Of a DNA stretch of 6,528 bases, positions 1 to 5,967 are shown piece after piece. The stretch's first letter is position 1; each line of letters starts with the position of its first letter. Made by a program: the position numbers and the translations under genes. Origin of the DNA: Flavobacteriales bacterium (GTDB lineage Bacteria > Bacteroidota > Bacteroidia > NS11-12g > UBA955); NCBI GenBank assembly GCA_947472115.1, contig CANIZU010000108.1, positions 1 through 6,528 of the forward strand, written 5' to 3'. The notes below the pieces were generated by a model, which searched no databases, was not told the origin of the DNA, and worked only from the letters and a program-made list of their open reading frames with translations.

Positions 1-1118
1 AATGCCGCTTCGTTGAGGACCAATTTGTTCAGCCCTTTAATTAAGCTGTTCAACGCAATCAATGTATGCGCGAAAGGCACGCCGATGTTACGCAAAACGG
101 TGCTATCGGTCAAGTCTCTTTGCAATCTCGATACAGGTAATTTTGATGACAAATGCTCAAACAATGCGTTGGCAATACCTAAGTTTCCTTCCGCATTTTC
201 AAAGTCGATAGGATTCACCTTATGGGGCATCGCACTAGATCCTACTTCACCTTCTTTGATTCTCTGTTTGAAGTAGTCCATGCTCACATAGGTCCAAACA
301 TCGCGAGAAAAATCAATCAAAATCGTATTGATGCGCTTCCAATTGTCGAACTGGGCCGCCAAGAAATCGTAAGGTTCAATCTGCGTCGTAAATGGCACGC
401 GATACAAACCCAAATCCTCACCCACAAATTTATCGCCAAAGGTTAACCAATCCGTATCAGGGAAAGCCACGTGATGGGCGTTGTAATTGCCGGTTGCCCC
501 ACCAAACTTAGCCGAATAGGGGAGTTTAGACAATAGGTTGATTTGACCTTCCAAACGGGCCACGAACACATACCATTCCTTGCCCAAGCGGGTAGGAGAG
601 GCGGGTTGACCGTGGGTCTTGGCCAATAATGGAATATCCTTCCAAGCCTGTGATTGTGATATTAGTATTTGAATTACTTCGTCAAGGGCAGGCATCATCA
701 CAGCATTGCTCGCTTCTTTAAAACTCAAAGGAATCGCAGTGTTGTTTATGTCTTGAGAGGTGAGGCCAAAGTGAACCCATTCCTTGTACGCCTGTAAACC
801 CAGAGCATCCATTTTCTCTTTGATGCAATATTCAACGGCTTTTACGTCGTGGTTTGTAGTCTTTTCGATGGTTTTTACCCGCTGAATATCCACTTCAGGA
901 AGATTCGTACACCAATCGGTTAGGGTATTTTGATGCTTGAGGAGTTCGGACCAATCCACATTTGGAATCACCTTTGCCAAGGCAAAAAGATAGGAAACCT
1001 CAACGCGGATGCGGTATTGAATGAGTCCGGCTTCTGAATAAAATCGTTTTAAATCTTTAGTTCCGCCGGCGTATCGACCGTCTACGGGTGAAATTGCATA
1101 CAGAGGGCTGGCATCCAT
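1..1118 (-). CDS. purB: Adenylosuccinate lyase, 3' end cut by the window edge
   Basis: PurB removes fumarate from SAICAR and from adenylosuccinate, two steps of cytoplasmic purine synthesis. The frame is open from the ATG at 1118 to the window edge, giving 372 residues; the E. coli enzyme has 456, so roughly 80 C-terminal residues lie outside. Visible family blocks are ISPVDGRY near the N-terminus, TTNHDVKAVEY (about 87-97, with His90), KTHGQP (167-172, His169 being the expected general acid) and the fumarase/aspartase superfamily signature GSSAMPHKVNP (293-303), whose serines 294/295 include the expected catalytic base. RQRDLTDST-type sequence follows (LQRDLTDSTVLRN). The match is to the longer, E. 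coli-like PurB subfamily rather than the B. subtilis type. It lies 33 bases after uvrA with a -7-like box just before its start, so it may have its own promoter as well as read-through from uvrA. All catalytic blocks that fall within the window are intact. Identification is by family motifs and is very secure. Confidence 0.96.
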   Translation of the reverse strand, partial: MDASPLYAISPVDGRYAGGTKDLKRFYSEAGLIQYRIRVEVSYLFALAKVIPNVDWSELLKHQNTLTDWCTNLPEVDIQRVKTIEKTTNHDVKAVEYCIKEKMDALGLQAYKEWVHFGLTSQDINNTAIPLSFKEASNAVMMPALDEVIQILISQSQAWKDIPLLAKTHGQPASPTRLGKEWYVFVARLEGQINLLSKLPYSAKFGGATGNYNAHHVAFPDTDWLTFGDKFVGEDLGLYRVPFTTQIEPYDFLAAQFDNWKRINTILIDFSRDVWTYVSMDYFKQRIKEGEVGSSAMPHKVNPIDFENAEGNLGIANALFEHLSSKLPVSRLQRDLTDSTVLRNIGVPFAHTLIALNSLIKGLNKLVLNEAA

Positions 1119-1122
1119 ACTG

Positions 1123-1130
1123 CAAAAATA
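1123..1130 (-). promoter_or_regulatory. Candidate -7 box for purB
   Basis: Read on the minus strand this is TATTTTTG, an exact match to the Bacteroidota -7 consensus TAnnTTTG. It ends only 4 bases (CAGT) before the purB ATG, so transcription from it would begin at or within a few bases of the start codon. I see no good TTG-type -33 element at the expected 19-21 base spacing, which lowers confidence. The motif has six fixed positions and can also occur by chance. Confidence 0.45.
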
Positions 1131-1151
1131 CAACGCAACTTGGGTTTTACC

Positions 1152-4010
1152 TTATTTTAATTCCATTTTCAGGAATCGGCCGGTATGACTTTCTGCGTGT
1201 TTTGACACCTGTTCCGGTGTGCCGTATACCAAAATTTCGCCACCGCCTGATCCGCCCTCAGGTCCAATGTCAACTACCCAATCCGCCACCTTAATCACGT
1301 CCATATTATGTTCGATGACAACGATAGTATTGCCTTTTTCGACCAAAATATTCAATACCCCAAGCAGCTGTTTGATATCGTTGAAGTGCAGTCCCGTTGT
1401 TGGCTCGTCCAAGATATACAGGGTTTTGCCGGTGTCACGCTTACTCAATTCCGTAGAAAGTTTCACGCGCTGTGCTTCTCCGCCGCTGATCGTTGTGCTC
1501 GACTGGCCTAGTGTTAGGTAGCCCAAGCCGACGTCTTGCATCGTTTTTACCTTGCGTTGAATCAAAGGGATGTGTTCGAAGAAATCCACGGCTGTATCAA
1601 TCGACATCTCAAGGACATCGTTGATGCTTTTGCCTTTGTATCGTACTTCGAGGGTTTCACGGTTGTAGCGCTTGCCTTGGCATTCATCGCAGAGGACTTC
1701 AACATCGGGAAGGAAGTTCATTTCGATGACCTTTTTTCCGCCGCCGCCGCAGGCTTCGCATCGACCTCCTTTGACATTAAAGCTGAATCGTCCGGGCTTG
1801 TAACCGCGGATTTTCGCTTCGGGCAGGTTGGTGAATAGGTTGCGAATTTCTTGGAAAACACCCACATACGTAGCAGGATTGCTCCTTGGCGTACGTCCGA
1901 TTGGACTCTGGTCGATGCGTATTACCTTGTCGATATGCTCCAACCCATCAATGCTCTTAAAAGGCAAGGGTTTATAACTGGAAGCATAAACTTTATTGTG
2001 TGCTGCCGTGAAAAGGGTTTCGTTGATGAGGCTAGATTTACCGCTACCGCTGACGCCAGTAATTGCGACAAACAAGCCCAAGGGAATTTCCAAATCCACG
2101 TTTTTTAAGTTGTGGCCTGTGCATCCTTTTAATTTGAGTTTTTCTGTCGATGCCTTTCTTCTTTTTGATGGGACAGGGATGCTGTCTTCGCCGCGAAGAT
2201 ATTTGCCCGTAATGGCATCGGACTGAATGAAATCTTTGACCTCGCCGCTGGCAACGATCTGACCGCCATGAACGCCGGCATTTGGACCAATTTCCACCAA
2301 CCAATCGCTGGCAAGCATCATGTCTTTGTCGTGCTCAACCACCAAAACCGTATTGCCCATATCGCGCAGATCCCTTAAACTCTGAATCAATCGCTCATTG
2401 TCGCGCTGATGCAGACCAATACTCGGCTCATCCAAAATATATAGCACATTCATTAGTTTGCTTCCAATTTGGGTGGCCAGTCTGATGCGCTGCGCTTCTC
2501 CGCCCGATAAGGTTCTTGCGGGGCTGTTTAGGGTGAGGTACCCAAGGCCAACGCCGACCAAGAAATCGAGACGACTTTTGATTTCTTTGATCAATTCGGT
2601 GGCAATGATGATTTGACGTTCCGTGAGTTTATTGTCTACCGCATGAAACCAATCTCTCAGCACGTCGATGTTCATTGTACTCAGCTGGGCGATATTTTTC
2701 TCCGCGATAATAAAGTGCAGGGATTCTTGCTTCAGCCTTTCGCCGTGACAGGTGTCGCATGGCTTTTGGTGCATGAATTCTTCTGCCCACTGACGGAGTT
2801 TATCGTCCTCGGATTCAAAATAATTCTCAGTGATGTAATGCACCACCCCTTTGTATTGAGATTCGTAGGATTTCTTTTGTCCTTGGTGGTTCACGTGACT
2901 AACCATGATGGGTTCGTCGTAACCGTAGAGGATGCACTGAATTTGTTGATCGCTGAGTTTCGAAATCGGATCGGCCAGACTAAAATCTAACACTTTTCCA
3001 AGGGCTCGAAGCTGGCTGAATGTCCAATTTTCTCTCAGTTCTCCAATTGGGACGATCCCGCCGCGATTGATAGATTTGCTGCGATCGGGGATGATGAAAT
3101 CAATATTGACTTCGGCGGTTTCGCCCATGCCTTCGCAGGTTGGACAGGCGCCATAGGGTGAATTGAATGAGAAGGAGTTTGGTTGGGGTTCATCGTAACT
3201 GAGGCCACTAATGGGATCCATCAAGAAACGCGAAAAATGCACCAGCTGATCATCGGCGTCTAGCACCATCATGTTTCCACTGCCCATTTTCATGGCGATT
3301 TTCACGCTTTCTGTAAGTCGACCCGTGGAACCACTTTGCACTTGTAAGCGATCGATAACCACTTCGATATCGTGGATTTTGTATCGATCCACCTGCATGC
3401 TACCGGTAATGTCGGTAATTTTCCCATCCACCCTAACCTTGTTGTAGCCCTTCTTTTTGATTTGCTCAAATAGGTCGCGGTAATTTCCCTTACGTCCTTT
3501 TACTACGGGGGCTAGGATGGCTACTTTTTGGGTATCGAACTTTTGCACCATGGCATCCATGATTTGCTGTTCGGTAAGTTTCACCATTTTTTCACCGCTG
3601 ATATAACTCACGGCTTCTCCGGCACGGGCAAAGAGTAGACGAAGGAAATCATAGACTTCGGTTACTGTGCCAACGGTACTTCTAGGGTTTTTGCTAACGG
3701 TCTTTTGTTCGATGCTGATTACGGGGCTGAGGCCTCGCACTTTATCGACATCAGGGCGCTTCATATCACCAATAAACTGACGGGCATAGGCGCTAAAACT
3801 TTCTAGGTAACGTCGTTGACCTTCCGCGAATAGGGTATCGAAAGCGAGCGAACTTTTTCCTGACCCTGAGAGACCCGTAAAAACGACGAGTTTATTTCTT
3901 GGGATGGTAAGATCGATGGATTTTAGATTGTGTTCCCGAGCGCCCAAAATTTCGATGCTAGGTTGATTGGCATCGGGCTGGTGAATGTGCTCAGAAACAT
4001 TGTTTTTCAT
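1152..4010 (-). CDS. uvrA: UvrABC excision nuclease subunit A
   Basis: UvrA is the damage-sensing ATPase of nucleotide excision repair; its dimer loads UvrB onto damaged DNA. The protein has 952 residues from the ATG at 4010, close to the family norm. In order: Walker A GLSGSGKSS (46-54), YARQF (75-79), the UvrB-binding and insertion region (about 110-290), a CPTC pair (Cys289/292), a CDTC pair (418/421), ABC signature LSGGE (501-505), Walker B ILDEP (525-529), second Walker A GVSGSGKSS (652-660), GRTPRSNPATY, a complete zinc module (Cys751/754/774/777), second SGGEAQRVK and Walker B ILDEP (866-870). The UvrB-binding region argues for classical UvrA, not the shorter UvrA2 type. The open frame extends to a TTG at 4028, but that would add six residues encoded by a likely -7 box, so I prefer 4010. 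Oddity: the first half of the N-terminal zinc site reads DPIS where E. coli has CPIC. It follows the TPM gene by 76 bases and precedes purB by 33. Confidence 0.98.
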   Translation of the reverse strand: MKNNVSEHIHQPDANQPSIEILGAREHNLKSIDLTIPRNKLVVFTGLSGSGKSSLAFDTLFAEGQRRYLESFSAYARQFIGDMKRPDVDKVRGLSPVISIEQKTVSKNPRSTVGTVTEVYDFLRLLFARAGEAVSYISGEKMVKLTEQQIMDAMVQKFDTQKVAILAPVVKGRKGNYRDLFEQIKKKGYNKVRVDGKITDITGSMQVDRYKIHDIEVVIDRLQVQSGSTGRLTESVKIAMKMGSGNMMVLDADDQLVHFSRFLMDPISGLSYDEPQPNSFSFNSPYGACPTCEGMGETAEVNIDFIIPDRSKSINRGGIVPIGELRENWTFSQLRALGKVLDFSLADPISKLSDQQIQCILYGYDEPIMVSHVNHQGQKKSYESQYKGVVHYITENYFESEDDKLRQWAEEFMHQKPCDTCHGERLKQESLHFIIAEKNIAQLSTMNIDVLRDWFHAVDNKLTERQIIIATELIKEIKSRLDFLVGVGLGYLTLNSPARTLSGGEAQRIRLATQIGSKLMNVLYILDEPSIGLHQRDNERLIQSLRDLRDMGNTVLVVEHDKDMMLASDWLVEIGPNAGVHGGQIVASGEVKDFIQSDAITGKYLRGEDSIPVPSKRRKASTEKLKLKGCTGHNLKNVDLEIPLGLFVAITGVSGSGKSSLINETLFTAAHNKVYASSYKPLPFKSIDGLEHIDKVIRIDQSPIGRTPRSNPATYVGVFQEIRNLFTNLPEAKIRGYKPGRFSFNVKGGRCEACGGGGKKVIEMNFLPDVEVLCDECQGKRYNRETLEVRYKGKSINDVLEMSIDTAVDFFEHIPLIQRKVKTMQDVGLGYLTLGQSSTTISGGEAQRVKLSTELSKRDTGKTLYILDEPTTGLHFNDIKQLLGVLNILVEKGNTIVVIEHNMDVIKVADWVVDIGPEGGSGGGEILVYGTPEQVSKHAESHTGRFLKMELK

Positions 4011-4017
4011 GGATTTG

Positions 4018-4025
4018 CAAAGGTA
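4018..4025 (-). promoter_or_regulatory. Candidate -7 box for uvrA
   Basis: On the minus strand this reads TACCTTTG, an exact match to the Bacteroidota -7 consensus TAnnTTTG, ending 7 bases before the uvrA ATG at 4010. A TTTC at 4045-4048, 19 bases upstream, is a one-mismatch candidate for the -33 TTTG element. It sits in the longest non-coding gap of the window. Its position inside the TTG-initiated extension is the main reason for starting uvrA at 4010. Confidence 0.6.
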
Positions 4026-4086
4026 CAAAACAATGCATCGGAAAGAAAGATTTATTCAGAAAATTCCTAGGGTAAACGCGGGTTGA

Positions 4087-4899
4087 TTACCAACTTCCGC
4101 CAGCGCCACCGCCATTGAATCCGCCGCCGCCACCAAAACCGCCCCAATCGGTAGATCCTCCGCCACCGAATCCACTTCCTCCGCCGCCACCGCCACCAAA
4201 GCCACCCATGAATAATAGGGGCCATGCGCCTACGCCGGAATTGTAACGTCCATTTCTGCGATAGCCGCCGCCACCGCCTCCGCGCGACATGATGATGAGC
4301 AATACAATGGCAACCACGATACTCACCCAACCGCGGGTGCCACTTTTACGTTTTCTTGTCGCTTTGCCCTTGAATTTACCCATCAAGGCTTGCTCAAATG
4401 CCTGCGTCGTTTGGGCTATGGCATTAAAATAATCTTGGTTTCTCAGGTTGGGTACAAGGAAATCGTTTTCGATCTGACCCAAGCGACTTGCGCCGAGTTT
4501 GTCCTGCATTTGATCTGCCGTAACGGTAAAGAATTTTCTATCGTTTATGGCGATGTACAGCAGGATACCATTGTTTTTATTCTTCTGACCAACGCCCCAA
4601 CCTCTGGCAAGGAACATCGCACGATCTATTGCGGCAAGGCCGTTTGCACTGGGTTCAAGCACTACTGCAATTTGCGATGATGTTGAATCTTCGTAGGCAA
4701 AAAGTATCTCGTCCAGTTGTTTGACTTGGGCCGCGCTAAGTACATTGGCATAGTCATTCACGTGACCTTTGTAGGCCGGTAGGGTTTGCTCTGCCTTCAA
4801 CGAACCCATGCAGATCACGAATAGGGCAAGTATCGCCAACTTCACCGTATTTGATACGTCCGCGAAGATCTTTGACTCAATTGCCATTGGAAATCTCAT
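4087..4899 (-). CDS. TPM-domain membrane protein, YgcG type, with glycine-rich tail
   Basis: A member of the TPM_phosphatase (TLP18.3/Psb32/MOLO-1) family with the layout of bacterial YgcG proteins. From the ATG at 4899 (270 residues): a hydrophobic segment KLAILALFVICMGSLKA (20-36) resembling a signal peptide with possible cleavage before Glu37; the TPM domain (about 45-172) with DYANVLS, GWGVGQKNKNNGILLYIA and NDRKFF; a basic cluster (175-189, eight Lys/Arg); a transmembrane segment (about 191-204); and a tail with 35 glycines among residues 207-270, ending GGSW as is common in this family. The biochemical role of these bacterial proteins is not settled; phosphatase activity is reported for the plant relative, and I do not infer it here. 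The gene overlaps the preceding TPM gene by 23 bases and is probably translationally coupled to it. The start is uncertain: ATG at 4887 and GTG at 4845 are alternatives, the latter giving a compact signal peptide. Confidence 0.88.
   Translation of the reverse strand: MRFPMAIESKIFADVSNTVKLAILALFVICMGSLKAEQTLPAYKGHVNDYANVLSAAQVKQLDEILFAYEDSTSSQIAVVLEPSANGLAAIDRAMFLARGWGVGQKNKNNGILLYIAINDRKFFTVTADQMQDKLGASRLGQIENDFLVPNLRNQDYFNAIAQTTQAFEQALMGKFKGKATRKRKSGTRGWVSIVVAIVLLIIMSRGGGGGGYRRNGRYNSGVGAWPLLFMGGFGGGGGGGSGFGGGGSTDWGGFGGGGGFNGGGAGGSW
4090..4281 (-). repeat. Low-complexity GGN tract encoding the glycine-rich tail
   Basis: This stretch encodes residues 207-270 of the YgcG-type protein, 35 of them glycine, in runs of up to seven broken by Phe, Tyr, Trp, Ser and Asn. 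On the plus strand it appears as repeated ccgcca/ccgccg units. The units are irregular and glycine codons vary, so this is compositional bias under protein-level selection more than a clean tandem repeat, although slippage could alter its length. Confidence 0.85.
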
Positions 4900-5371
4900 T
4901 GCTTAGTTCGTTTGGATTGATATCGCCAGGGGCAAAATATTGTGATAATAGGGTGGCTGACTCTTCGATGCCTAGCAAAACGCCCGTTTTAAATTGCTGC
5001 TGTTGGAAATGATTCTGCATCGCATCGCGCATCTGGTCCCATTGACCGGGAGCGACTTTGTTGTTGATGCCTTCATCGCCAAAAATGGCAAATTGTTTGG
5101 TGTAAGGAGCCAGGTAAATTAATATGCCATTGCGGTCTGCGGTTTTGTGCATTCCCAACTTTTTGAAAGTTTTGGTAGCCGCAACTACCGCATCAGTAGG
5201 TTGATATGAATGGCTGATGTGAACTCGAATCTCTGCGGAAGTGCGATTTTCCGCGGCAACAATACCTGCAACAATTTCAGATTCCTCTGTTTCTGTAAAT
5301 AGTTTAATGGGTTTTTTAAGGCCGGTGGCCAGCATCAAACCATTGAAAAGAGAGGAAAATTGGAACGACAT
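4877..5371 (-). CDS. TPM-domain protein without signal peptide
   Basis: A 164-residue protein of the TPM_phosphatase family, shorter than its downstream neighbour. The fold's typical blocks are visible: an N-terminal helix region FTETEESEIVAGIVAAENR (25-43), TSAEIRVHIS (44-53), KLGMHKTADRNGILIYLAP (71-89), then KQFAIFGDEGINNKV (92-106) and a closing amphipathic helix around 112-145. I see no signal peptide and no membrane segment of sufficient length; the N-terminal stretch SSLFNGLMLATGL is short and only mildly hydrophobic. The protein is therefore predicted to be cytoplasmic or peripheral. The start ATG at 5371 lies two bases after the lemA stop, and the 3' end overlaps the next TPM gene, so all three are probably co-translated. 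Function is unknown. It may act with LemA and the membrane TPM protein, inferred from gene order only. Confidence 0.88.
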   Translation of the reverse strand: MSFQFSSLFNGLMLATGLKKPIKLFTETEESEIVAGIVAAENRTSAEIRVHISHSYQPTDAVVAATKTFKKLGMHKTADRNGILIYLAPYTKQFAIFGDEGINNKVAPGQWDQMRDAMQNHFQQQQFKTGVLLGIEESATLLSQYFAPGDINPNELSNEISNGN

Positions 5372-5373
5372 TT

Positions 5374-5967
5374 TTAGTCTTTCAAAGCGTCTTTCACGTT
5401 TACACGCTTTTCGGTACCCTTATCTGCTTCAAATCCTGATTTCTTTTGGAAGCCAAAAATACCTGCGAAGATGTTACTTGGGAACTGACGTACTGAAAGG
5501 TTGTATTGCTTCACGGCGCTGTTAAAATCGCTGCGAGCAGTACGAATCATATTTTCAGCCTCTGAAATCTCGAATTGCAAATTTTCGTAACCTTTGGTGG
5601 CTTTCAAATCTGGATAGCGCTCTAAAACGATCATCATTCTGCTAAAAGAAGATTGTTGTGCGGATTCGAACTTATTCAAATTCTCAGGTGTAAGTTGGTC
5701 GCTGGTTAATTTAACCTGACCGGCACTGGCTCTTGCATTGGTGATTTCGGTTAAGGTAGATTTCTCGAATTTGGCTTCTGCGCTTACCGCTTCTGCAACT
5801 TCTGCGATTTTATCGGCGCGATTTTGGTAGGCAACTTCTACGTTGTTCCAAGCGTTAGATAAAGTTTCGTCTTGATTTACCAAGCCGTTGTAACTTCCTT
5901 TGATCCACAAAAAGGCGATCAATACTACCCCTACAATGATGAGGGTGCGAATGGTTTTACTGTTCAT
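5374..5967 (-). CDS. lemA: LemA family protein
   Basis: A 197-residue member of the LemA family (Pfam PF04011), within the usual length. Residues 7-22 form one hydrophobic membrane anchor, followed by the family's helical bundle. Characteristic blocks are YNGLV (26-30), WNNVEVAYQNRADKI (40-54), NARA (77-80), ERYPDLKA (116-123), YENLQFEISEAENMIRTAR (127-145) and YNLSVRQFPSNIFAGIFGF (155-173). The expected topology is a short cytoplasmic N-terminus with the helical domain outside the inner membrane. The precise function of LemA is not known; the name comes from its use as a Listeria antigen. The ATG overlaps the lipB stop as ATGA, and the next gene begins after two bases, so it is part of a four-gene unit. 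A -7-like box inside the end of lipB could give lemA and the TPM genes separate transcription. The gene name follows the family, not a demonstrated role. Confidence 0.95.
   Translation of the reverse strand: MNSKTIRTLIIVGVVLIAFLWIKGSYNGLVNQDETLSNAWNNVEVAYQNRADKIAEVAEAVSAEAKFEKSTLTEITNARASAGQVKLTSDQLTPENLNKFESAQQSSFSRMMIVLERYPDLKATKGYENLQFEISEAENMIRTARSDFNSAVKQYNLSVRQFPSNIFAGIFGFQKKSGFEADKGTEKRVNVKDALKD

Noticed and set aside
425..432. Another TAnnTTTG match (TAAATTTG, minus strand).
   Set aside because: It lies deep inside purB far from any start codon. It shows that the motif occurs by chance, so the box alone is not proof of a promoter.
2613..2990. A 125-codon open frame on the plus strand, and other plus-strand frames of 60-100 codons across the window.
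   Set aside because: All lie opposite lipB, lemA, TPM, uvrA or purB, whose minus-strand products match known families along their length. The plus-strand translations show no recognisable motifs.
1152..4010. The possibility that the uvrA-type gene is a UvrA2 or drug-resistance ABC protein.
   Set aside because: It has full UvrA length, the UvrB-binding region, and the GRTPRSNPATY and C-terminal zinc blocks aligned with E. coli UvrA.
4071..4091. Small inverted repeat GGTAA / TTACC across the stop of the glycine-rich TPM gene, as a possible terminator.
   Set aside because: The stem is only 5 base pairs with an 11-base loop and is followed by CTAGGAATTTTC without a T-run. It is too weak to call.
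4090..4281. Repeated ccgcca units as a CRISPR-like or satellite array.
   Set aside because: The units are irregular, in frame and encode the glycine-rich tail typical of this protein family; there are no spacers.
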